A DNA stretch of 64,000 nucleotides. Source: 2-02-FULL-48-14 sp964356195 (GTDB lineage Bacteria; Patescibacteriota; Gracilibacteria; UBA1369; 2-02-FULL-48-14). Under the pieces are notes generated by a model. That model did not search any database, was not told where the DNA came from, and saw only the letters and a program-made list of their open reading frames with translations. Positions within the stretch are counted from its first letter, which is position 1, and each line of letters opens with the position of its first letter. Below, one piece after another: positions 33,181 to 40,298 of this stretch. The stretch covers positions 20,737 through 84,736 of the forward strand of contig CAYHGP010000003.1 in assembly GCA_964356195.1 (NCBI GenBank). The letters run 5' to 3'. The position numbers and the translations under genes are program-made.

Positions 33181-34584
33181 ATGAAAATCCATTTCTTCGG
33201 TGCTGATCGTGAGGTAACCGGTTCACGCCACCTTCTGGAAATAAACGGTAAAAGAATTCTTTTGGACTGTGGAATGTTCCAAGGTAAACGAAGCGAGGAA
33301 CGTGATAAAAATAAGGATTTCGGTTTTGACCCAAAAACCATCGACGCCGTGATTCTTTCCCATGCGCACATCGATCATTCGGGAAACCTTCCCAATCTGG
33401 TAAAACTCGGGTTTAAAGGTCCTATTTATTGCACAGACCCCACGGTGGATCTTTTGAATTATATGCTCATGGACTCGGCCTTCATTCAGGAAAAAGAAGT
33501 CGAGTACTTGAACGAAAAGAAACAAATGGCAAACGAGCCTCTCATTGAACCTCTCTATACCACAGAAGATGTAACGAAAACTCTGCCCCTTGTAAAAGGT
33601 CTGCCTTACGACGCCTGCATCAAACTTTTCGACGATCAAGATATTCAAATTTGTTTCCGTGAAGCGGGACATATTTTGGGATCGGCTATGACCATTTTCA
33701 CCATTAAAGATCATGACGACGGAAAGGCAAAAACTTTCGCTTACACCGGAGACTTGGGCCGCAGAGATATGCCGCTCATTCGTAATCCTTACGACCTGAA
33801 ATCCGTCGAATTCTTAATGATGGAATCCACCTATGGAAACCGTCTTCACGGCTCTCTTTTGGAGGCCGAGGCCAAGCTCGCCGACATTGTGAAAACGACA
33901 GCCGGACGCGGAGGAAAAATTCTCATCCCCGCCTTTTCTCTCGGTCGTACTCAGGAAATTATTTACGAACTTCACAAACTTGCTGATGAAAAGAAAATCC
34001 CCGAGCTTCCTATTTATGTAGATTCACCACTTTCCGTGAATCTCACGGAAGTATTCCGCCAAAACCTTGGGGTTCTCGACGAAGAAACGCAAAAACTCTT
34101 CGTCAACACTCATGAAGATCCTTTCAATTTCCCGGAATTGCATTACACCCAAAGTGTGGAAGAATCCAAGGCGCTCAATAACCACAACGGGCCTTGTATT
34201 ATTATTTCTTCTTCGGGAATGGTGGAGCACGGACGCATTCTACATCACCTCAGAAATGCCATTGAAGATCACCGAAACACCCTCATAATTGTGGGATTCC
34301 AAGCCAAAAACACGCTCGGACGTAAGTTGGTTGATAAGGAAAAGAGAGTGAACATTTTCGGAAAGCCTTATGATGTGAAAATTGAAATCAAAATCATGAA
34401 TGCCTATTCCGCCCATGCCGACCGCAACGACCTTTTGAACTTCGCTACCAACATTCAAGGCCTCGAAAAACTCATCCTCGTTCATGGGGAAGACCAGGCC
34501 TGCGAAGACCTCAAAACCGCCATGCTGGAGAAGGGAATCAAGGAGGTTATTGTGCCGAGCTTTGGAGATACGCTTGAGCTCTAA
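33181..34584 (+). CDS. Metallo-beta-lactamase / beta-CASP ribonuclease
   Basis: 467 residues. The MBL signature SHAHIDHSG (about 60-68) provides zinc ligands, with GHILGSAMT and YTGDLGRRDMP further on. The beta-CASP part shows FSLGRTQEIIYEL, SSSGMVEHGRILHHL, and a C-terminal AYSAHADRNDLL. This is the YSH1/CPSF73-like group of RNA-processing nucleases, distinct from RNase J. It has its own promoter and converges on the NUDIX gene, overlapping by 38 bp. The RNA substrate is unknown; the structured RNA pair at 36 kb is one candidate by proximity only. Confidence 0.92.
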   Translation: MKIHFFGADREVTGSRHLLEINGKRILLDCGMFQGKRSEERDKNKDFGFDPKTIDAVILSHAHIDHSGNLPNLVKLGFKGPIYCTDPTVDLLNYMLMDSAFIQEKEVEYLNEKKQMANEPLIEPLYTTEDVTKTLPLVKGLPYDACIKLFDDQDIQICFREAGHILGSAMTIFTIKDHDDGKAKTFAYTGDLGRRDMPLIRNPYDLKSVEFLMMESTYGNRLHGSLLEAEAKLADIVKTTAGRGGKILIPAFSLGRTQEIIYELHKLADEKKIPELPIYVDSPLSVNLTEVFRQNLGVLDEETQKLFVNTHEDPFNFPELHYTQSVEESKALNNHNGPCIIISSSGMVEHGRILHHLRNAIEDHRNTLIIVGFQAKNTLGRKLVDKEKRVNIFGKPYDVKIEIKIMNAYSAHADRNDLLNFATNIQGLEKLILVHGEDQACEDLKTAMLEKGIKEVIVPSFGDTLEL

Positions 34585-35104
34585 GCAAACCGATAACCGT
34601 TAAAGCCTCTCGAAGCTCACCGTCGCTAATTTTTTGGAGAGCCTCCTCAAAAGGGATCCACAAAGCCGTGAGTTTTTCATCCGGCATTTGAGCATTGTCA
34701 CCCATCGTGAGCTGTCGTGCTAAAAACACATGGGTTTTTTGATCCATCTTCGACGCTTCCATCTGAAAAGTCCCCAAAGAGTCCCACTGTTCCGCGACGG
34801 CCCCGGCCTCTTCCAAAAGCTCCCGCACAGCACTTTCTTGTGGCAATTCACCCGCCTCACACATGCCAGCAGGAATTTCCCAGTTATAAGTATCGATGGG
34901 GTAGCGCCATTGTCCCACCAGCGCCACCTGGCCTTTGTCGTTGATCGCCACAATGCCCACGCTGTCATCCACTTTCATGTAACTGTAGTCCTTCACGGTG
35001 TCGCGAATCTTCACCATGTCTTTATAGAACTCCACATACGGCCGCTTGTGCAGCAGTTCGGAAGAAAGAACCGTATAAGGATTATCGCCGTAGGGGAGGA
35101 GCAT
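34547..35104 (-). CDS. NUDIX hydrolase, ADP-ribose pyrophosphatase-like
   Basis: 185 residues from the ATG at 35104. The Nudix box GxxxxxExxxxxxxREUxEExGU is intact in GMCEAGELPQESAVRELLEEAGA, preceded by QWRYPIDTYNWEIPAG, typical of ADP-ribose/nucleoside-diphosphate-sugar hydrolases. A GTG at 35119 would overlap the upstream gene; the ATG lies 1 nt past that gene's stop, so the two are co-transcribed. Confidence 0.9.
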   Translation of the reverse strand: MLLPYGDNPYTVLSSELLHKRPYVEFYKDMVKIRDTVKDYSYMKVDDSVGIVAINDKGQVALVGQWRYPIDTYNWEIPAGMCEAGELPQESAVRELLEEAGAVAEQWDSLGTFQMEASKMDQKTHVFLARQLTMGDNAQMPDEKLTALWIPFEEALQKISDGELREALTVIGLLRAQAYLQSSAQ

Positions 35105-35105
35105 C

Positions 35106-35912
35106 TTATTTAGACTCACGTGTTAAAACATAAAACATGGTTCGATCTTGGCTATATTCGTCGCAAGTTTGAGCACTCAACTTACTTTTCAACTCACTCA
35201 AAGTGCTGGCGTCTGTAAAGAAGCTTGCATCCGGAATATTGCAATAAACATATTCTTCATTCGTCACCAAACCCATATTGTCTTCCAATTCTGCAACTAA
35301 GACCCGGGCAGCCCCATTCTCATAAGCCTGATAAAAATATTGGTCTTTACATAAGGTACTGACGCCGCTTTCTCCGCTTGGCATAACACTCAAATAAGCA
35401 GAAAGGGTCTCCGGCAACTCAGAGCTATCCTGAACACATCCTCCAACAATAGGATAGGAGTCATTATTATCAACATAGTAGAACTCAAGGGCGATGGCCA
35501 TTTGTTCCAAATCAACCTTTCGTCCTGCATTACGGCCAAATTCTCCATTAACGATATCTTCCAACTGTCCTGAGAAAGGTCCAAAGAACTCATCTTTTGG
35601 CCCCTGCATTTTCCTTATGTAAAAAAAAGAATCTCCCTGGTACAGGTTAAAGCGTGCTTCCTCATTTTCACTTTCAAATTCCAGAGTCCCGCTCAAAATT
35701 TTAGTCAAAGGCAGAAGGGTACTAAGGTCTACTTCGGGCGACAAATACTCATCGGTTTCCGTAAGAGGGAAATACGCTTCCAAAGTATCTAGATCTAAAC
35801 TGATTATAGTAGGTTCAGCTTCGCTTGGGGTCAGGCTTGACTCGGTCGTTTGATCAGTTCCTGTACAGCCGCTGAATAGCAGGGCAGGGAGAACCAAGGA
35901 AAGAATTTTCAT
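35106..35912 (-). CDS. Lipoprotein with a pseudopilin-like C-terminal domain
   Basis: 268 residues from the ATG at 35912. Signal MKILSLVLPALLFSGC with lipobox (FSGC). The first half is acidic and unrecognised. The second half (about 125-225) reads RKVDLEQMAIALEFYYVDNNDSYPIVGGC...LSAYLSVMPSGES, very like the globular part of GspG-type pseudopilins, yet the prepilin N-terminus is replaced by a lipid anchor. It precedes the NUDIX gene by 1 nt. The upstream region 35913-36029 also holds the outward promoter of the RNA repeats. Confidence 0.75.
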   Translation of the reverse strand: MKILSLVLPALLFSGCTGTDQTTESSLTPSEAEPTIISLDLDTLEAYFPLTETDEYLSPEVDLSTLLPLTKILSGTLEFESENEEARFNLYQGDSFFYIRKMQGPKDEFFGPFSGQLEDIVNGEFGRNAGRKVDLEQMAIALEFYYVDNNDSYPIVGGCVQDSSELPETLSAYLSVMPSGESGVSTLCKDQYFYQAYENGAARVLVAELEDNMGLVTNEEYVYCNIPDASFFTDASTLSELKSKLSAQTCDEYSQDRTMFYVLTRESK

Positions 35913-35972
35913 AAACAAAGATATGAATAAGGCAAGGATACCTCCTAATTTAAACACCCAGCAAAAAGGCTC

Positions 35973-36001
35973 TTGTAAAAAAATACAAAGCATGGTATCA
36001 T
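35973..36001 (+). promoter_or_regulatory. Promoter directed into the tandem RNA repeats
   Basis: TTGTAA (35973-35978), 17-bp spacer, TATCAT (35996-36001). Transcription would start near 36008, about 22 nt before the first repeat at 36030, and run on the + strand. No ORF on the + strand follows, which fits a non-coding transcript. Confidence 0.55.
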
Positions 36002-36029
36002 AGTATGATGATCTTTGAAATTACGGAAA

Positions 36030-36344
36030 GAAACTTAGAGCGCAGAAGCTGAAAAAGCACCGCCTCGGGACAACAGAATCTATTTTCACTTTCTGTGCCC
36101 TAAGTTTCAAATCGCCCAGTAAGCCTGGATATATGGTTTCTTCCCAAAGAGCCATTGGCCACTATTACCTCGTTCCAAGTGGGGTTTCGTGCTTGGAGAG
36201 AAGGGATAGACAGATAGTTTTTTCGGCCGGTTGTACCTCTCGGGGTATGATCAACGGAAAAATATGAGTTCTGCTCTAGCAATAGACAGTTCCCAACTTT
36301 AATCTCTTACCTGATGCTGAACGACGATTTGAAACATTTAGGGC
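36030..36344 (+). ncRNA. Structured RNA element, copy 1 (unknown family)
   Basis: A 5' hairpin pairs GAAACTTAG (36030-36038) with CTAAGTTTC (36101-36109) and continues GCGCAGA/TCTGTGC. A core of about 248 nt is then closed by GCCCTAAGTTTCAAATCG (36097-36114) pairing with CGATTTGAAAC-AT-TTAGGGC (36325-36344), 18 bp with a 2-nt bulge. Inside are CCAG/CTGG, ATGG/CCAT, CTAT/ATAG around CCAAG/CTTGG, TACC/GGTA and a TCTA-GCAA-TAGA hairpin. Copy 2 keeps these with compensatory changes. No ORF on + strand. Not tmRNA, RNase P, SRP, 6S, group I/II intron or any riboswitch I know. Strand is inferred from G-U pairs and the upstream promoter. Confidence 0.7.
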
Positions 36345-36368
36345 AAACTGATCCTTGAAAACTCATCT

Positions 36369-36693
36369 GAAACTTAGAGCGCACAGGGTAGTAAGCACGT
36401 CTCGCAAGAGACAAGGACCTTTAAAAGTCTGTTTACCACCCGCTGTGCCCTAAGTTTCAAATCGCTTAGTAAGCCTGGATATAGGGTTATTTCCCAAAGT
36501 GCCCTTGGCCACCATCACCTCGTTCCAAGTGGGGTTTCGTTCTTGGAGAAAAGGAATGGACAGATAGTTTTTTCGGCCGGTTATGCCTCTCGGGGTACGA
36601 TCAACGGAAAAACTCGAGTTCTGCTCTAGCAACAGACAGTTCTTGACTTTAATCTCTCATCTGATGCTGAACAACGGTTTGAAACATTAGGGC
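36369..36693 (+). ncRNA. Structured RNA element, copy 2 (unknown family)
   Basis: Tandem copy starting 24 nt after copy 1. The 5' hairpin GAAACTTAG/CTAAGTTTC is kept, but its upper part is different and longer (GCACAG/CTGTGC, then GGTAGTAAGC with GTTTACCACC, and a GTCTC-GCAA-GAGAC tip). The core is closed by 36447-36464 with 36675-36693. Relative to copy 1, ATGG/CCAT becomes AGGG/CCCT and CTAT/ATAG becomes CCAT/ATGG, while CCAG/CTGG becomes TTAG/CTGG with two G-U pairs. The invariant stretch TTTTTTCGGCCGGTT is in both. A T-tract follows at 36696-36701. Function unknown. Confidence 0.7.
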
Positions 36694-36701
36694 AATTTTT
36701 T
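36675..36701 (+). terminator. Probable end of the RNA repeat transcript
   Basis: The 3' strand of the closing helix of copy 2 ends TTAGGGC (36687-36693) and is followed by AATTTTTTG. The helix plus T-run resembles an intrinsic terminator, though the stem partner is about 230 nt upstream. Copy 1 lacks the T-run, so both copies could be on one transcript. Confidence 0.4.
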
Positions 36702-36715
36702 GTATTTACACCGTT

Positions 36716-37636
36716 TTAGCTAACCAGAGGGATGGCTTTTTTCGATTTGAGGTAGAAGAACAAAATCACGAGAGTGGTCACGACGGGGGAGAACCATTCG
36801 GGAATATGAGCGCCAAAGCTGTGAGCGAGCATCACGGCGCCTAGAATCAAAATGGAGTACATCGCCCCATTTTTAAGGTAGATGTACTTTTTAATGCGCT
36901 CAACACCATGCACGGTGAGTTGTCGGACCACAATGGCTCCCAGCCCGTTTCCAATCAGAATCAGCGGCACAGAAAGCGTGAAGGCAAACGCCCCCAGTAC
37001 GCCATCAATGGAGAAGGTGGAATCGATGACTTCCAAGTATAAAATTTTACTGATGTCAGACATACCGCCCTTTTTAAGCATATCTGCTTCGGCTTTTTCA
37101 GCGTTCTCTTTAAATCCGTGCGTGATGAAGAAGGCGGTTGAACCAACTACCGCGCCAAAAGCCATCACAGGATTTTCTTTCAAGGCAAACCACACAATGG
37201 TCGCGAGCAGAATAGAAACCACCGCATAAAACCAAACTCCCTGAGAGTGAAAGAATTTTTCTCCGCGCAGTCCGTAGTTTTTCGGTTCCAAAAACAGCCA
37301 GTGGAAAAACAAGAAAATAAGGAAAACGCCTCCTCCGTTGAGCAAAATGGGAGCGGAGGATTCAATGGCTGCAAGCACAGCGGGGTCGCTACTGAATGTC
37401 GCCGTGAGAGAGCCAATAAAACCAAGTTCCGGCGCGGTGAAAAATACAATCAACCAAGGTAAAAGCCCACGGACTACAAACACCGCAAACAAAATTCCCC
37501 ACAGCAAAAACCATCGTCTGGCTTTGGCACTCATCGTACTCAAAACCTCCGCATTAATAATGGCGTTGTCGATACTGCTGACCGTTTCAAACAAACAGAG
37601 TCCGCCGACAATAAGCAGCATTGAGAGAATATCCAT
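36716..37636 (-). CDS. TerC-like integral membrane protein (DUF475 group)
   Basis: 306 residues from the ATG at 37636, about nine membrane segments. Two halves carry acidic/polar motifs inside the membrane: ETVSSIDNAIINAEVLS near residue 15 and EVIDSTFSIDGVLGAFAFT near residue 190, the TerC/DUF475 hallmark. TerC relatives are linked to metal (manganese) export or metallation of secreted proteins. It is the last gene of a ybaK-like/fkbM/terC run and ends 14 bp from the RNA repeat T-tract. Confidence 0.88.
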   Translation of the reverse strand: MDILSMLLIVGGLCLFETVSSIDNAIINAEVLSTMSAKARRWFLLWGILFAVFVVRGLLPWLIVFFTAPELGFIGSLTATFSSDPAVLAAIESSAPILLNGGGVFLIFLFFHWLFLEPKNYGLRGEKFFHSQGVWFYAVVSILLATIVWFALKENPVMAFGAVVGSTAFFITHGFKENAEKAEADMLKKGGMSDISKILYLEVIDSTFSIDGVLGAFAFTLSVPLILIGNGLGAIVVRQLTVHGVERIKKYIYLKNGAMYSILILGAVMLAHSFGAHIPEWFSPVVTTLVILFFYLKSKKAIPLVS

Positions 37637-37667
37637 GGCGCTATGGTAGTGCAATCACGCCACCGTT

Positions 37668-38345
37668 TCAATGCAATCTGCGCGCCCACAAAAATCCCAT
37701 ACGTTTGTCATACCTCGACGGATACTGCGTTACTTTATACCCATTTTTCTCGAGTAAAGTTTTCAGCCGCACCGCTTTCATCTCCGCCGAAAATTCGTGG
37801 TACTCCAAAAAAAAGATCCCCACTTTTTCAAAAACACTCTTCGGTGCCATCTCCAGAATTTGAAACTCCGCCCCTTCACAATCCATCTTCACCACATCGC
37901 AGTGCTTCATTTTTTCCAGGATTTTTTCCAGCGTCACGGCCTTCACTTTTTTCTCACCTACAACGCCATCAATGTCCACCAAGGAATGATTATGCGAATC
38001 CGCACTAATGTTCAAACTCACTTCACCCTCCTTACCGGCCACTGCCACATTTTTCGCAAACACATTTTCCACGCGATTGATGAGCAAATGTTTTTTTAAT
38101 TCCGCAAAATTCACCTCTTCCGGTTCGTACGCATAAATAGGAACAGAAGGATTCAGCACTCTCGCGTAGAGTACGAAAAACCCCTTGTGTGCGCCAATAT
38201 CAATGATTCCGGTTTTTGCCCCAATAATCGCCGGCTCAATGACGTGGTAATCACGATCCGAAAAAATCTCCGCAAGAACCGACTCATCCGCGTCCGACGC
38301 ACTATCCACCGTGAGCTTGTTTTTTAAGAAGGCAATTTGACGCAT
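37668..38345 (-). CDS. FkbM-family SAM-dependent methyltransferase
   Basis: 225 residues. The SAM-binding motif GIIDIGAHKGFFVLYA (about 45-60), the acidic YEPEEVNFAELKKHL and the family signature VVKMDCEGAEFQILEM (about 150-165) are clear. FkbM enzymes often methylate sugars or glycolipids, which would fit the surface-glycan genes in the window. It overlaps the upstream YbaK-like gene by 22 bp and is 31 bp before terC. Confidence 0.9.
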   Translation of the reverse strand: MRQIAFLKNKLTVDSASDADESVLAEIFSDRDYHVIEPAIIGAKTGIIDIGAHKGFFVLYARVLNPSVPIYAYEPEEVNFAELKKHLLINRVENVFAKNVAVAGKEGEVSLNISADSHNHSLVDIDGVVGEKKVKAVTLEKILEKMKHCDVVKMDCEGAEFQILEMAPKSVFEKVGIFFLEYHEFSAEMKAVRLKTLLEKNGYKVTQYPSRYDKRMGFLWARRLH

Positions 38346-38800
38346 GAAAACTTGGTTTGTGTAACGGCAAGAAATTTTTCAACGCCCTCCGGCGGAATCA
38401 CCAGCGTGGCCGTGTTTACCAGCGGATGACATTGCAGACTTTGGCCCCACAATTCTTCATCAATCACCACTTCCACTGCGTGTTCGGTGTCATTCACTAC
38501 GCCAAGCAAAGTCACGCTGCCGGGTTCAACTCCCAAATATTTCTTAAGCCGTTCCGGCGATGCAAAACTCAACTTGCTCACGCTGAGTACTTCTTCAAGC
38601 GCCTTAAGATTAATACGCTTCTCATGTCCCACCACCACCAAAAAGTGCCTTGCCGCATTCTTGTCCCTCAAGAAAAGATTCTTCGTCCCAGCCCCGGGCA
38701 TCGCCGGGATTTTATCCGCTTCCTCAACCGTAAACACCGCCTCATGGTCGAAGCGCTGGTACGCGATTCCGTGTTGGTCTAAAAATTTATAAATATCCAT
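38324..38800 (-). CDS. YbaK/ProX-type aminoacyl-tRNA deacylase
   Basis: 158 residues from the ATG at 38800. Trans-editing domain with FDHEAVFTVEEADKIPAMPGAGTKNLFLRDKN (about 20-52), HFLVVVGHEKRINLKALEEVLSVSKLSFASPERL and the GSVTLLGVVND motif. This layout matches ProX (PrdX), which clears Ala-tRNA-Pro. YbaK (Cys-tRNA-Pro) is the alternative. The start at MDIYKFLDQHG fits the family better than the longer reading from 38827. Confidence 0.9.
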   Translation of the reverse strand: MDIYKFLDQHGIAYQRFDHEAVFTVEEADKIPAMPGAGTKNLFLRDKNAARHFLVVVGHEKRINLKALEEVLSVSKLSFASPERLKKYLGVEPGSVTLLGVVNDTEHAVEVVIDEELWGQSLQCHPLVNTATLVIPPEGVEKFLAVTQTKFSCVKLPS

Positions 38801-38859
38801 AAAAATCTGTCCATTGCAAAATATCATGTTAAAATCAGCTCAGCAAATAATCCCCGCTC

Positions 38860-39600
38860 ATGAAAAACCTCTTCTCTCTGCTCATACTCGCCTTGCTTGT
38901 ATTTTCCGCCTGTGAGACGCCGGAGCCGATAATGGAAGAGCCACTTCCAGAAGAAAAGGCGCCCATGGAGGAACCCACAAGCGAAGAACCTGAAGAAGAA
39001 ACTCCAAGCGAGACCAAATTTATAGAGTTCTACGACGGCGCTGACTTTGGTGATGTAAAACCCGTCATTTACCTTTACCCCGAAGCAGACACCGAACTCA
39101 CGGTTGAACTCGACTACCTGGGCCGCATCACTACGGAATATCCTGAAAGTGAAAATGGAGTTTGGACCGTAACGGCACAGCCCGATGGAACGCTCACGTA
39201 TAAAGATCGCGAGTACAATTATCTGTTTTGGGAGGGTGTTTCACCCTTGTACCAAAACTTCACTTTCCAGGATGGATTTGTGGTGGCCCGTGCCGATTAC
39301 ATCCATTTCCTTGAAGAAAAACTCACCATCCTTGGCCTCAGCGAAACGGAACAGGCCGACTTCATCAGCTACTGGCTTCCTCAAATGCAAAAATATGAAT
39401 TCATCCAGTTGCGATTCTTGTTTGAAGAATACGAACGTCTCGCCACTCTCACCATAACGCCCAAACCGGATCAAATGATTCGCGTCTTCGCCATGGTGAA
39501 AGGACTCCACCAATCCGTCTCACTTCCGGAACAAAAACTGGAAAGCAAAACCCGCCACGGATTCACGGTGGTGGAGTGGGGAGGCCGCTTTATTCAATAA
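38860..39600 (+). CDS. Lipoprotein, paralogue A of a tandem pair
   Basis: 246 residues. Signal MKNLFSLLILALLVFSAC with lipobox (FSAC), then a Pro/Glu-rich linker (about 20-52). The globular part carries KPVIYLYPE (about 67-75), PDGTL, YNYLFWEGV, FLEEKLTILGLSETEQADFISYWLP and HGFTVVEWGG, a pattern found in uncharacterised surface proteins of many bacteria. The next gene encodes a close paralogue. Function unknown; an extracellular role is clear from the signal. Confidence 0.8.
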   Translation: MKNLFSLLILALLVFSACETPEPIMEEPLPEEKAPMEEPTSEEPEEETPSETKFIEFYDGADFGDVKPVIYLYPEADTELTVELDYLGRITTEYPESENGVWTVTAQPDGTLTYKDREYNYLFWEGVSPLYQNFTFQDGFVVARADYIHFLEEKLTILGLSETEQADFISYWLPQMQKYEFIQLRFLFEEYERLATLTITPKPDQMIRVFAMVKGLHQSVSLPEQKLESKTRHGFTVVEWGGRFIQ

Positions 39601-39614
39601 ACTAACTCAATAGT

Positions 39615-40298
39615 ATGAAAATTCACTTCCTTGCCTTGGTACTTTTAAGCGGAGTTTTTTTCGGTTGTGAAACTTCGGAGCCGGTTAATGAAAGTGACTC
39701 CGGCGGTCTTTTTAATGATGATTGGGGTGACGTAGGAGAAATGACGGGAAAACCGGTTCTCTACCTCTATCCGGAAGAAGCCACGGAAGTGAGCTTGGAG
39801 CTGGATTACGAAGGACTCGTTACCGCCGAATATCCACAAAGTACGAATGGAACTTGGGAAGTTCTCGCCGACCCAGATGGCACGCTCAGCATGAATGGAC
39901 GCACTTACCCTTACCTTTTTTGGGAAGGTGTCTCACCTCTCACTCAGAGCTTTGAATTTTCCGAAGGATTTTCCGTGAACCGCTCCGACGCCATTTCTTT
40001 CCTTGAAGAAAAGCTCACCCTTTTGGGCTTAAACGAAAAAGAGCAAACCGATTTCATCACCTACTGGCTGCCAAAAATGCAGGGACATGAGTGGACCACC
40101 GTCCGTTTCCTTTACGAGGAATATGAAGAGTTAGCCGAATGGACCATTTCCCCGGCGCCCGACACTTTCATCCGAGTTTTCGTGATTATGGAAGGCTCTG
40201 ATCAGGAAGTAAATCTTCCTCAGCAAATCCTCGTCCCCGCAGTGCGCCAAGGTTTCACGGCAGTGGAGTGGGGAGGAACTTACTTCTTCAATCAATAA
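39615..40298 (+). CDS. Lipoprotein, paralogue B of a tandem pair
   Basis: 227 residues. Signal MKIHFLALVLLSGVFFGC with lipobox (FFGC), shorter linker than paralogue A. It shares KPVLYLYPEEAT, PDGTL, YPYLFWEGVSPLTQSF, FLEEKLTLLGLNEKEQTDFITYWLPKMQ and QGFTAVEWGG with paralogue A. It starts 14 bp after A and probably shares its transcript. The last 7 bp overlap the convergent Cys-rich gene. Confidence 0.8.
   Translation: MKIHFLALVLLSGVFFGCETSEPVNESDSGGLFNDDWGDVGEMTGKPVLYLYPEEATEVSLELDYEGLVTAEYPQSTNGTWEVLADPDGTLSMNGRTYPYLFWEGVSPLTQSFEFSEGFSVNRSDAISFLEEKLTLLGLNEKEQTDFITYWLPKMQGHEWTTVRFLYEEYEELAEWTISPAPDTFIRVFVIMEGSDQEVNLPQQILVPAVRQGFTAVEWGGTYFFNQ

Noticed and set aside
36100..36632. A 60-codon minus-strand reading frame is present in both RNA copies and could be taken as a duplicated small protein.
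   Set aside because: Between copies most changes are non-synonymous and non-conservative (for example Ala/Glu, Ser/Phe, Gly/Lys, His/Pro), while base-paired positions change together. No signal or start site supports translation. RNA structure explains the conservation better.
36030..36693. CRISPR array or transposon ends at the tandem repeats.
   Set aside because: The units are about 320 nt, only two, with no short repeat-spacer pattern, no transposase or reverse transcriptase nearby and no target-site duplication seen.
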